Shown here in pieces: positions 1 to 6,459 of a stretch of DNA of 9,404 bases; within the stretch, counting starts at the first letter, position 1; each line of letters opens with the position of its first letter. The notes beneath the pieces were generated by a model. The model was not told the origin of the DNA. It did no database searches and was given only the letters and a program-made list of their open reading frames with translations. Location: assembly GCA_002496845.1 (NCBI GenBank), contig DALQ01000034.1:1-9404 (forward strand). The letters run 5' to 3'. Source of the stretch: Euryarchaeota archaeon UBA495 (GTDB lineage Archaea; Thermoplasmatota; Poseidoniia; Poseidoniales; Poseidoniaceae). The translations under genes were made by a program, and so were the position numbers.

Positions 1-9
1 AATGACTAG

Positions 10-1263
10 GTCGCCTGGTTGAACGAGTCACAAACGCTTGCTCGCGTGTTGTCGCCTTCGGTCGTGACGGCCGAAGACAACACGCCGCCGGTCTTCCTCG
101 GCCTCAGTCAGCCAAACGGGTTGGCGACCGCCGAGGGCGCTCGCAGCAGTTTGCTCGTGGCCGAGGTCGTTGACGTGGACTGGAACCTTGAGCGCGTGGA
201 AGTCGATCTTTCTGCGCTTGGCTTGGGGATCCGTGTGCTGAACGACCGTGGCCAAGACGGTGACGTGGCCGTCGATGACGACCGTTGGACGACCACCCTG
301 TCTGTGCTCGACACCACGGTGGGCGAGTTCTCTGCCCCCGTCACGGTGGTGGATGCCTTCACCTCCACGACCTATGACAACGCCACGGTGCTGATCGTCA
401 ATCCAGCGCCACGTTTGCTGAGCATCGATTTGGTTCCTGACCGCGTTCAACGCGGCGGGGCCGTCATCGTCGAGGCGAACGTGGTGGACCAACACGGCGT
501 TGCGTCGGTCGCGGTTGACCTCAGTGGCCTTTCTGGCGGTGCTTTGGTGCCCTTGGCCCGAATCACCGGGACGACGTCATGGAGTGGCGCCTTTACGCTG
601 CCTGCAGGCGTTCAACCCGGCGTGATGACCCTGCCTTGGGTGCTGGAAGACGACCAAGGTGCGTCCGCGGTCGTGACCCGCACGGTACAGATCGGCGCCA
701 ACGGCGGCTTAGTAGGCCCCTTCTTGGAGCCTGAAGGCCCCGATGAGGGGTGGTCTTGGCTGATCGTGTTGAACGATGCTCCGACCATTACGGCGGAGAC
801 CTTGGTGGTGGACGAAAGCCGCAGGGGAGATTCCTGTGTGGCGTTCAGCGTTCAGGTTTCGGACCAAGACGGCCTCAACGGCGTCCAACTTGATCGAGGC
901 ACCTTGACGCCCCTCGGTGAGCAATCCGGTTGGACCTCGATGAGGAACGACGGGCAAGGCCCGGATGAAGCAGCCGGGGATGACGTATGGTCGGCGTGCC
1001 TTGAGGTGCGGACCGGCACGCCTCTCGGTGCACACGAACTTCTCGTCCGCGCTTCAGACACCTACGGAGAGGTGGCCCCCACCGTCTCCACGGTGATGCG
1101 TCTTGATGCTGGAGGTTCATCCGAGGGCGGAGGTCAAAACGGCGAGTTGCATCCTGCCTTGGTCTGGGGAGGTTTGGCTTTGGTCGCCGCCTTGGTCGTG
1201 GGTCTTCTCGTCGGTCTCTCCCGCCGCGAAGGTGGCGGAGGGGACCGCTTTGGTGACCTTTGA
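10..1263 (+). CDS. Anchored surface protein with Ig-like repeats (C-terminal part)
   Basis: The protein shows three repeats of about 100 residues that look like Ig/cadherin-type beta-sandwiches (roughly residues 25-128, 131-226 and 252-363, counted from the TTG at 19). Repeats 1 and 3 contain an Asp/Gly-rich loop followed by an aromatic turn (NDRGQDGD at 75-82 and NDGQGPDE at 310-317, each followed by DDxW), probably a calcium-binding hairpin. A Gly/Ser-rich linker leads to one hydrophobic helix (about 380-400) and a short basic cytoplasmic tail, so the protein is likely held in the membrane by its C-terminus with the repeats outside. No signal peptide is present and an in-frame TAG lies at 7-9. 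The only early start is a TTG at 19 with no clear ribosome site. I read this as the 3' part of a longer gene broken at or before the left edge, or a fragment. Its ligand and exact role are unknown. Confidence 0.7.
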   Translation, partial: VAWLNESQTLARVLSPSVVTAEDNTPPVFLGLSQPNGLATAEGARSSLLVAEVVDVDWNLERVEVDLSALGLGIRVLNDRGQDGDVAVDDDRWTTTLSVLDTTVGEFSAPVTVVDAFTSTTYDNATVLIVNPAPRLLSIDLVPDRVQRGGAVIVEANVVDQHGVASVAVDLSGLSGGALVPLARITGTTSWSGAFTLPAGVQPGVMTLPWVLEDDQGASAVVTRTVQIGANGGLVGPFLEPEGPDEGWSWLIVLNDAPTITAETLVVDESRRGDSCVAFSVQVSDQDGLNGVQLDRGTLTPLGEQSGWTSMRNDGQGPDEAAGDDVWSACLEVRTGTPLGAHELLVRASDTYGEVAPTVSTVMRLDAGGSSEGGGQNGELHPALVWGGLALVAALVVGLLVGLSRREGGGGDRFGDL

Positions 1264-1292
1264 TGGCCGCAGATTCCCTGCTCCGACAACCG

Positions 1293-1300
1293 TTTATACT
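1293..1300 (+). promoter_or_regulatory. Archaeal TATA box for tRNA-Gly
   Basis: The AT-rich octamer TTTATACT stands out in GC-rich surroundings. Its centre lies about 29 bases before the first base of the tRNA. Archaeal TATA boxes sit about 26-27 bases before the transcription start, so this would give a start a few bases ahead of the mature tRNA. It probably also serves the alba gene that follows, since I see no separate box in the short gap between them. Confidence 0.65.
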
Positions 1301-1325
1301 CGGCCCCGGTGGGACGGTTGCACAC

Positions 1326-1397
1326 GCGAGCGTAGTGTAGTGGTTATCACCTGGCGTTGCCAACGCTAGAACCCGGGTTCGAGTCCCGGCGCTCGCA
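1326..1397 (+). tRNA. tRNA-Gly (anticodon GCC)
   Basis: A full cloverleaf can be drawn. The acceptor stem has seven perfect pairs (GCGAGCG at 1326-1332 with CGCTCGC at 1390-1396), followed by discriminator A1397. A three-pair D stem encloses the GTGGTTAT loop. The anticodon stem 1352-1356/1364-1368 has one G-T pair, and its loop TTGCCAA places anticodon GCC at 1359-1361. The variable loop has four bases. The T stem CCGGG/CCCGG closes the loop TTCGAGT. CCA is not encoded and no intron is seen. It reads GGC and GGT glycine codons. Confidence 0.96.
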
Positions 1398-1458
1398 CTC
1401 TTGCCTTCCTGACGGTCCACACCGGCAGGTTGAACCCCCACCGGACGGTCAAGGGTTC

Positions 1459-1785
1459 ATGGACGAACGACAAATCTTCGTGGGCAAAAAGCCCGTTCAC
1501 CTCTACGTGCGCGCCGTGGTCATGGCCATGGAAGCCGGTGACCGCTTGGTGCGTTTGACCGCGCGCGGCTCGGCCATTGGAAACGCCGTTGACACCGCCG
1601 AACTCTGCCGCCGAAGGCATGGGAACATCGCAGCGAGCCTTCCTGAGGCCGTTCACGTTCGCTCCGTTGACATCGCGACGGAAATGACCGAGCGGCGGGA
1701 CGGTGGCGGCGAACGCGGGGTCAGCGTGATCCATATCATCCTCGAAGGGGTCGGTGACGTGCCCGCTCAGTCCGAGGAAGAGTGA
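1459..1785 (+). CDS. albA: Alba DNA/RNA-binding chromatin protein
   Basis: A 108-residue protein with the Alba signature at its start: FVGKKPVHLYVRAVV at residues 7-21, with the paired lysines K10-K11 that in studied homologues contact nucleic acid and are subject to acetylation. It continues with the ARGSAIGNAVDTAE helix (35-48) and ends in beta strands and an acidic tail. Alba proteins are small dimeric nucleic-acid-binding proteins that coat archaeal chromosomes and bind RNA. The ATG at 1459 was chosen because homology begins there; the in-frame extension upstream runs through the tRNA gene and is not coding. The gene follows tRNA-Gly by 61 bases without a clear TATA box of its own, so read-through from the tRNA promoter is likely. 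Its last 19 bases overlap the end of the convergent arsC gene. The family call is firm; the exact cellular role is inferred. Confidence 0.93.
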   Translation: MDERQIFVGKKPVHLYVRAVVMAMEAGDRLVRLTARGSAIGNAVDTAELCRRRHGNIAASLPEAVHVRSVDIATEMTERRDGGGERGVSVIHIILEGVGDVPAQSEEE

Positions 1786-2147
1786 GCGTCCCGCAGCGCT
1801 TTCAACCGGCGCGTGATTTCGTCGGCCGTGGATTCGTACAGCGAAAGCGGTCCTCCAACCGGGTCCTCAAGGTTCCAATCTTCCTTGATTGGCAAGGTGG
1901 GGCAGGACACGCCGCACCCCATGGAGATGATCATGTCCACAGCCGTTTCATCCACCGTTTCGATGCCTTTCGGATGCAATCCGGTTGCATCGATGCCTCT
2001 GGTTTTGAGCACCGCCAGTGCGTTTTGGGCAACGGCAGATGCCGGATGGGTACCCGCACTCGAGGCTTCATACCCCATGGAACGCGCAATGGCTTCCGCC
2101 ATTTGAGAACGGCATGAGTTGCCCACGCACACAAAGCAAAGATGCAT
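1767..2147 (-). CDS. arsC: ArsC-type arsenate reductase / low-molecular-weight phosphatase
   Basis: A 126-residue protein that begins almost at once with the phosphatase loop, CX5R: C7-V-G-N-S-C-R13 followed by SQMAEA. Two further cysteines, C78 and C82 in MGCGVSCP, and the later WNLEDPVG segment with general-acid Asp95, fit the thioredoxin-coupled ArsC branch. There a cysteine relay passes the electrons used to turn arsenate into arsenite. Low-molecular-weight protein tyrosine phosphatases share the fold but usually lack the second cysteine pair, which is why I favour ArsC. The C78-x3-C82 spacing is shorter than in the staphylococcal enzyme but resembles the GCGVxCP form I associate with archaeal and cyanobacterial members. 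No arsenite pump or ArsR regulator is visible next to it. No good ribosome site precedes the ATG, so the transcript may be leaderless. Confidence 0.88.
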   Translation of the reverse strand: MHLCFVCVGNSCRSQMAEAIARSMGYEASSAGTHPASAVAQNALAVLKTRGIDATGLHPKGIETVDETAVDMIISMGCGVSCPTLPIKEDWNLEDPVGGPLSLYESTADEITRRLKALRDAHSSSD

Positions 2148-2217
2148 GATTGGTCATGAGGGACGACCTGATTTCAAGGCCCCTATTGTGAGCGTTTCCT
2201 CCGCATTCCGTTGAGCG

Positions 2218-2230
2218 TGAATTGAAAAGA
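2218..2230 (+). promoter_or_regulatory. Possible promoter element of the Mrp gene
   Basis: The AT-rich stretch TGAATTGAAAAGA lies in a GC-rich gap, and its centre is about 25 bases before the Mrp ATG. That is the distance expected for the TATA element of a leaderless archaeal transcript. The match to a TATA consensus is weak, so this is a guess from position and composition. Confidence 0.3.
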
Positions 2231-2249
2231 CCCCCATCGATGGAACCCC

Positions 2250-3257
2250 ATGGCAGGCCCCCCCGTGTCCACCCACACGCCCAGTGACGGCCCAGCTCCC
2301 GAGGGCCCCTCGGCCGATCAACAGCGTCAGATGGAGCAAGCCTACGCGCAAATGAAGCGCAAGATGGCGATGCAGTCCCTCGGTAAGCGCATCAAACACA
2401 AGATCATGGTGCTTTCAGGAAAGGGCGGCGTGGGCAAATCGACGGTGTCCACAGGCCTCGCCCTCGCCTTGGCTCAACAGGGCCACAGGGTCGGCATCCT
2501 CGACATCGACATCACCGGTCCGAACGTGCCGAAGATGATGGGTCTTGACGGCCGCCGGCTCCATGTTGAGGAAGGCCGGATTCACCCGGCTCAGGGCCAC
2601 TTGGGCGTGAAGGTCATCTCGATGGCGTTCCTGCTCGACGACGACGACACCCCCGTGGTTTGGCGTGGCCCCATCAAACTCGGAGCCATCCAGCAGTTCA
2701 TCGGCGACGTGGAATGGGGCGACTTGGATTACCTTGTCATCGATTTCCCGCCAGGCACCTCCGATGAACCGTTGACTGTGGCCCAATCCCTCCCCGACAT
2801 CGATGGGATGGTCATCGTCACCACGCCGCAAGACGTGGCCCTGCTCGACAGCCGCAAATCCATCGGTTTTGCCGAGTCCCTGAAGGTCCCCGTGCTCGGC
2901 GTGGTCGAGAACATGAGCGGCTACACCCTGCATGGGCGAGCTCCAGCAGGCACCGAGGTCCAAATCGCCGGACCCGGTGGACGGACCCACACCGCCACGG
3001 CGGACGACGACGGGTCCTTCCACGTGACCCTGGACCTGTTCAAGCAAGGCGGCGGAGCGGCCACTGCCGAGGAATTCGGCATTCCATTCCTCGGTGCCTT
3101 GCCCTTTGACCCCGGCTTTGTGCGGGGCGGCGACGACGGTGTTCACCGCATCGTCAGCGATCCTGAAGGCGCGTCTTCTGTGGCCTTCGGAAAGGTGGTT
3201 GCTGCCGTCCAAGCACAGATTGGGCAAGCCAGCAGCACAGGCTTGGAAATCGTCTGA
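2250..3257 (+). CDS. Mrp/NBP35-type P-loop ATPase, cysteine-free variant
   Basis: A 335-residue ATPase of the Mrp/ApbC/NBP35 branch of the ParA-like P-loop family, whose members carry and deliver iron-sulfur clusters in the cytoplasm. It has a charged N-terminal extension (1-50) and a deviant Walker A SGKGGVGKST (56-65). Switch segments follow at ILDIDITGPNVPKMMG (83-98) and LVIDFPPGTSDEP (162-174), then TTPQDVALLDSRKS (191-204) and the VENMSG signature (219-224). Family members usually carry a CxxC just after VENMSG that holds the cluster between two subunits. Here residues 226-266 are instead a Gly/Thr/Asp-rich insertion with no cysteine, and I find no cysteine in the whole protein. The ending (EFGIPFLGALPFDP) returns to the family pattern. 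It is followed after 10 bases by its usual partner, DUF971. ATPase identity is firm; cluster carriage is doubtful. Confidence 0.92.
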   Translation: MAGPPVSTHTPSDGPAPEGPSADQQRQMEQAYAQMKRKMAMQSLGKRIKHKIMVLSGKGGVGKSTVSTGLALALAQQGHRVGILDIDITGPNVPKMMGLDGRRLHVEEGRIHPAQGHLGVKVISMAFLLDDDDTPVVWRGPIKLGAIQQFIGDVEWGDLDYLVIDFPPGTSDEPLTVAQSLPDIDGMVIVTTPQDVALLDSRKSIGFAESLKVPVLGVVENMSGYTLHGRAPAGTEVQIAGPGGRTHTATADDDGSFHVTLDLFKQGGGAATAEEFGIPFLGALPFDPGFVRGGDDGVHRIVSDPEGASSVAFGKVVAAVQAQIGQASSTGLEIV

Positions 3258-3262
3258 GGTGG
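3255..3262 (+). promoter_or_regulatory. Strong ribosome binding site of the DUF971 gene
   Basis: TGAGGTGG includes the stop codon of the Mrp gene and pairs well with the CACCTCC end of archaeal 16S rRNA. Six bases separate GAGGTG from the ATG at 3268. This fixes the start of the DUF971 gene and points to coupled translation with Mrp. Confidence 0.75.
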
Positions 3263-3267
3263 TTCGG

Positions 3268-3624
3268 ATGAGCGAGGCCATGCCCACCTTGACGCGGCTC
3301 GAACGTCGTCAGGTGGACCTCCATCTGACCTACGACGACGGCAGCGAATTCACCGTCTCCTACGACGATGTGCGTCACGCCTGCCCATGCGCAAAGTGCG
3401 CACCGTCCCGAAACGACGACGAGAGCAGCAAACTGCTTCGTCGGCAGGTGGAAGCTTTGCCTCCGGTGAAACCCACGGTCCGCACGGTCGGCAACTACGC
3501 GCTGACCTTCGAATGGGAAGACGGAGGATGCAGTTCCGGCATTTACCGCTTCGAGCGGCTCTGGGCCCTCGCCAACCGTCAGGACCCTGACGGAGGCAAG
3601 CCCTACGTCCATGGGGCGTGGTGA
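3268..3624 (+). CDS. DUF971 (GBBH-like N-terminal) protein, Mrp partner
   Basis: A 118-residue protein matching the DUF971 / gamma-butyrobetaine-hydroxylase-like N-terminal domain: a beta-rich start (LHLTYDDGSEFTVSYDDV, 18-35), a cysteine motif HACPCAKC (38-44: C39, C41, C44), and the late signature WEDGGCSSGIYRFERLW (83-99). In the hydroxylases the CxCxxC motif plus a histidine bind zinc. Here the position usually written DGH is DGGC, so C88 would replace the histidine and give four cysteines. DUF971 is often next to or fused with Mrp, as in the plastid iron-sulfur factor HCF101, and is thought to help cluster transfer or target binding. The start is set by a strong ribosome site overlapping the Mrp stop. 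The 3' end overlaps Bud32 by 14 bases. The family call is good; the metal (zinc or iron-sulfur) is undetermined. Confidence 0.88.
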   Translation: MSEAMPTLTRLERRQVDLHLTYDDGSEFTVSYDDVRHACPCAKCAPSRNDDESSKLLRRQVEALPPVKPTVRTVGNYALTFEWEDGGCSSGIYRFERLWALANRQDPDGGKPYVHGAW

Positions 3625-4297
3625 GCCGGTGTTCCTCCCCGAAGCCCGCCTTCATCTCGGCGCTGAGGCCGAGGTAACGGCCGGCACCTGGTTCGATCTT
3701 CCTGCGGTGATGAAACAGCGTCGCGCTCGCGGATGGCGTCATCCTGACTTGGACGAGCGCCTCGGGCGTCAACGCCTGCTGGCCGAAGCCAGAATCTTGC
3801 TCCGCCTTCATCGAGCAGGCCTTCCCGTCCCAGCCCTGCTCGACGCCGACGTTGACGAGAACCGTCTCGTGTTGGAGCAGGTGGAAGGGCGCCCCCTGAT
3901 CGACGTCCTTCGCGATGCCTCGGTGGACGACGTTCAGCCGCTTCTCTTCGCCGTTGGCAGCACGGTTCGCCATCTTCATGCACAGGCCGTGACCCACGGC
4001 GATCTTTCCACGAACAACGTCATGGTTCGAACCGACGGCGAGGTCGTGCTCATTGATTTCGGATTGGCGTCCATCGAGTACGATCTTGAGCGCTACGGCA
4101 TTGACCTCCACGTACTGGACGAGGTGCTGGGTGCCAGCCATCCTGACCGACCAGGGGCCATGGAAGCCCTCGAGGCCGGCTACCGTGCTTCTGAGCATGC
4201 CGGAGAGGTCGAGGCTCCCGGGGGGACCGTTCCTTCCGCTGAGGATGTGTTGGAACGTTTGGGCTTGGTGCGAAGCCGGGTGCGTTACCACGGTTGA
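3611..4297 (+). CDS. bud32: KEOPS complex kinase/ATPase Bud32
   Basis: A 228-residue small atypical kinase. Visible signs are a GAEA motif (17-20) in place of a full glycine loop, catalytic lysine K35 in VMKQRR, the RHPDLDERL segment (43-51), an EA pair (59-60), the catalytic loop HGDLSTNN (129-136) and IDFGLAS (148-154). A basic C-terminal end (RSRVRYH) follows. Bud32 works with Kae1, Cgi121 and Pcc1 in KEOPS, which adds threonylcarbamoyl to A37 of tRNAs that read ANN codons; its ATPase activity supports Kae1. Many euryarchaeal Bud32 proteins are fused to Kae1, but this one is separate, and its usual partners are not in the window. It overlaps the end of the DUF971 gene, so it is probably in the same transcript as Mrp. 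Its ribosome site is weak (GGAGG lies 14 bases upstream), so translation may depend on coupling. It ends 3 bases from the convergent PAP2 gene. Confidence 0.92.
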   Translation: MGRGEPVFLPEARLHLGAEAEVTAGTWFDLPAVMKQRRARGWRHPDLDERLGRQRLLAEARILLRLHRAGLPVPALLDADVDENRLVLEQVEGRPLIDVLRDASVDDVQPLLFAVGSTVRHLHAQAVTHGDLSTNNVMVRTDGEVVLIDFGLASIEYDLERYGIDLHVLDEVLGASHPDRPGAMEALEAGYRASEHAGEVEAPGGTVPSAEDVLERLGLVRSRVRYHG

Positions 4298-4300
4298 GGG

Positions 4301-6373
4301 TCATTCTTCCTCAGCGCTGAGGCCTCTGGCTTCTTGTTGAATCTGGACCACGTAAAGGAAGGTCAAGGCCAACATGGCCATGAGTCCCACTTGAAGCACG
4401 GTGTTTGAGTAGGGTTGCAGGACGACTTCACGGCTGTAGATTCGGACCGACGTTTCGTCCGAAGCGCTTCGTTCGAGGTAGATGATGTGGTCTTCGAGCA
4501 CCGTGGGCGACCATTGGTCCCTGGTGTCCGCGGTGAGCACTTCGGTCAGGTTCGTGGTGAGGTCGTGCAGGTGGATTTCCCCGTCCATGTACTTCGCTTC
4601 GGGGTTCGTCGGATTGAGGTGGTCCCACCCGGTAAAGGCCAGCACTCCATCGCCAAGCGCAGGATCAGCGGACGAGTACTTGCCGTCTCCAATGAGGTGC
4701 ATGGAGCCCTCCGCGCGGTCGTAGAGGACCAAACGGTCCACGGTGCTGACGTTGACCACGGCGACGAGGTGCGTTTGGCTGAGTTCAAGATCGATGATGG
4801 TCCCGTTCTCTACGTCAGCCGGAAGGTCCCAACCTTCCATTTCAGCTTCCTGTTCAGGGGTCGCACTGGCGTTCAAAGGCACGGTCAGTGCCCCACTCGT
4901 GCCCAAGCGTGCCATCCTGACTTGCATGGGCTGTTCGTCCGTGCTCCACGCCAATTCAGCCCCTTCGGCCACGAGGGCGATGACGCCTTGGGCGGGTGCA
5001 GGAAGCGGCGCTTCAGCGCCTCCCATCGTCCATCCGTGGAGGGTTCCGTTCACGACCGCAAGCACCACAGGTCCGTCAGGTCCGTCCGCCAAGGTCAGCA
5101 CCGAAGGCCGAGCCTCGATCGTCGTCTCCATGGCGATGCTTTGTGGTGCATCGGTCCGGACCACACGAATGGCCGAGGCATTGGCCATGGCCAGATGGCC
5201 ACCGTCCAAGGCCACCAAATCACCTTCTCCCATCGTCGGTTGTGCCACGTCCAACACCACGTCGGGGAACGCGAGGTCGTTCAGCACGACCACGTGGACG
5301 CCGCTGCGGTTGTCCATCGTCGCCACCCATCCGTCCGCTGCTGCGGCCCCTTCGGGTGCTTCGATGCCTCCTGCTGGAAGCGCTTGATGCGTCAAGTCGT
5401 AGGTCACGACCAGCAGCACAAGGAACAGCACAACCCCAAGCCCAAGCCGGGACTCACGTGCGCCCGGTTGTCGGAATCGGCGCAGAAGGCCCAAAGCGGG
5501 TGCAGCAAGGGCGCGGAGTGCGACCTTTGGTTGGGTCAAGAGCGACGCCAAGCGTGCGTTCATCGTTCGCTCGTCGCCAATGCGCCAGACGAAGCCAACG
5601 GAGCGTTCGGTCATCGCCACCGCTCCTGCAGCGATGAGCAGGCCTCCAACAATGTCGGAAATCCAGTGGATGCCGAGGTACACAATGGTGAACGCGGTGA
5701 TCACCGTGTAGAGCAAGACCGTGTGGCGGTAACGGGTCCACCGGCGGTCTTCGTCGTAGCGCAGCAGGCACAGCCACACGACAAACGGGATGCCGATGTG
5801 CAGGCTGGGCATCCCGTTGGTGAAGGGGTCGATGCGTCGGAACCAATCCGCGATTTCTGGGGTCAAATCATAGGCGATGGTTTCCATGCCGGGGATGACG
5901 TCACCCGTCACTCGGACGTTGAAGAAGAGGTAGAAGGGCACGGCCAAAATGTAGACCCAAGCGATGGACAACACGATGCGATCGGCCATCCAACGGTCGT
6001 CAAAGTACGCGACGTAGAAGACGGAAACGTAGCAGATGAACATGAATCCCGCGACGTAGAAGTGGGTCAGGGCGCTCGACAACCACCGTGCTTCGAAGGT
6101 TTCCTGCACCCGGAGCACCAAGTCGCCTTCAATCGCGTAAATCCACGCCGTCATGTCGAGGTTGGTGTTGGCCATCAGGATGCGGTCGACCTGGTCGAGG
6201 AAGTCCTTCGCGTTGTAGATCATCAACAGCAAGAGCACGTGGACCCAATACCTGCGGATGAAGTCGACGAAACCCGAGAGCGTCAGGCGGCTCCACGGCG
6301 GCGCGTAAACTGGAAGCAGCACCACGCCCAGCGCGAGCGCGCTGATCATCCACGTCAGGTAGACGCCTTCCAC
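4301..6373 (-). CDS. PAP2-family membrane phosphatase fused to an extracytoplasmic propeller-like domain
   Basis: A 690-residue membrane protein in two halves. The N-terminal half has about seven hydrophobic helices (about 5-23, 43-54, 103-123, 133-152, 191-204, 218-234, 240-255). It carries the PAP2 catalytic motifs GMPSLH (187-192) and GIHWISD (234-240; H236 and D240), the form seen in the Aur1/inositolphosphotransferase-like PAP2 branch. It probably removes or transfers phosphate on a lipid or polyprenyl carrier at the outer face. An eighth helix (311-326) leads to about 330 residues of repeated beta-strand stretches, likely a TolB/propeller-type domain outside the cell. A last helix (about 659-677) and an acidic tail follow. 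Seven N-x-S/T sequons all fall in the outer half. The start is a GTG with AGGAG only two bases before it; ATG at residue 9 is an alternative that would shorten the first helix. The substrate is unknown. Confidence 0.8.
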   Translation of the reverse strand: MEGVYLTWMISALALGVVLLPVYAPPWSRLTLSGFVDFIRRYWVHVLLLLMIYNAKDFLDQVDRILMANTNLDMTAWIYAIEGDLVLRVQETFEARWLSSALTHFYVAGFMFICYVSVFYVAYFDDRWMADRIVLSIAWVYILAVPFYLFFNVRVTGDVIPGMETIAYDLTPEIADWFRRIDPFTNGMPSLHIGIPFVVWLCLLRYDEDRRWTRYRHTVLLYTVITAFTIVYLGIHWISDIVGGLLIAAGAVAMTERSVGFVWRIGDERTMNARLASLLTQPKVALRALAAPALGLLRRFRQPGARESRLGLGVVLFLVLLVVTYDLTHQALPAGGIEAPEGAAAADGWVATMDNRSGVHVVVLNDLAFPDVVLDVAQPTMGEGDLVALDGGHLAMANASAIRVVRTDAPQSIAMETTIEARPSVLTLADGPDGPVVLAVVNGTLHGWTMGGAEAPLPAPAQGVIALVAEGAELAWSTDEQPMQVRMARLGTSGALTVPLNASATPEQEAEMEGWDLPADVENGTIIDLELSQTHLVAVVNVSTVDRLVLYDRAEGSMHLIGDGKYSSADPALGDGVLAFTGWDHLNPTNPEAKYMDGEIHLHDLTTNLTEVLTADTRDQWSPTVLEDHIIYLERSASDETSVRIYSREVVLQPYSNTVLQVGLMAMLALTFLYVVQIQQEARGLSAEEE

Positions 6374-6459
6374 GCTCCTGCCTTCGGGTGAACGCCTTGA
6401 ACATTCGGCGTGCTTTGTCTCGTCGGTGCGCTCTTGAGGGGGCAGCGTGTGCGGTCAGC

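Noticed and set aside
1357..1458. N-terminal extension of alba through the tRNA anticodon arm
   Set aside because: The frame is open but runs inside the tRNA gene, and Alba homology begins only at the ATG at 1459.
1767..2147. An arsenic-resistance operon
   Set aside because: Only the reductase-like gene is present. No arsenite pump, ArsR or arsenite methyltransferase lies in the window, so an operon cannot be claimed.
2415..3287. A 290-codon open frame on the minus strand
   Set aside because: It is the shadow of the Mrp ATPase; its His/Gly-rich translation shows no motif.
3350..4291. A 313-codon open frame on the minus strand
   Set aside because: It is the antisense of DUF971 and Bud32, both of which have clear family motifs on the plus strand.
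4415..6391. A 658-codon open frame on the plus strand
   Set aside because: It is antisense to the PAP2 gene along its whole length, is rich in His/Gln/Arg/Asp without hydrophobic pattern, and matches no family. High GC keeps antisense frames open. The minus strand shows catalytic motifs and membrane helices.
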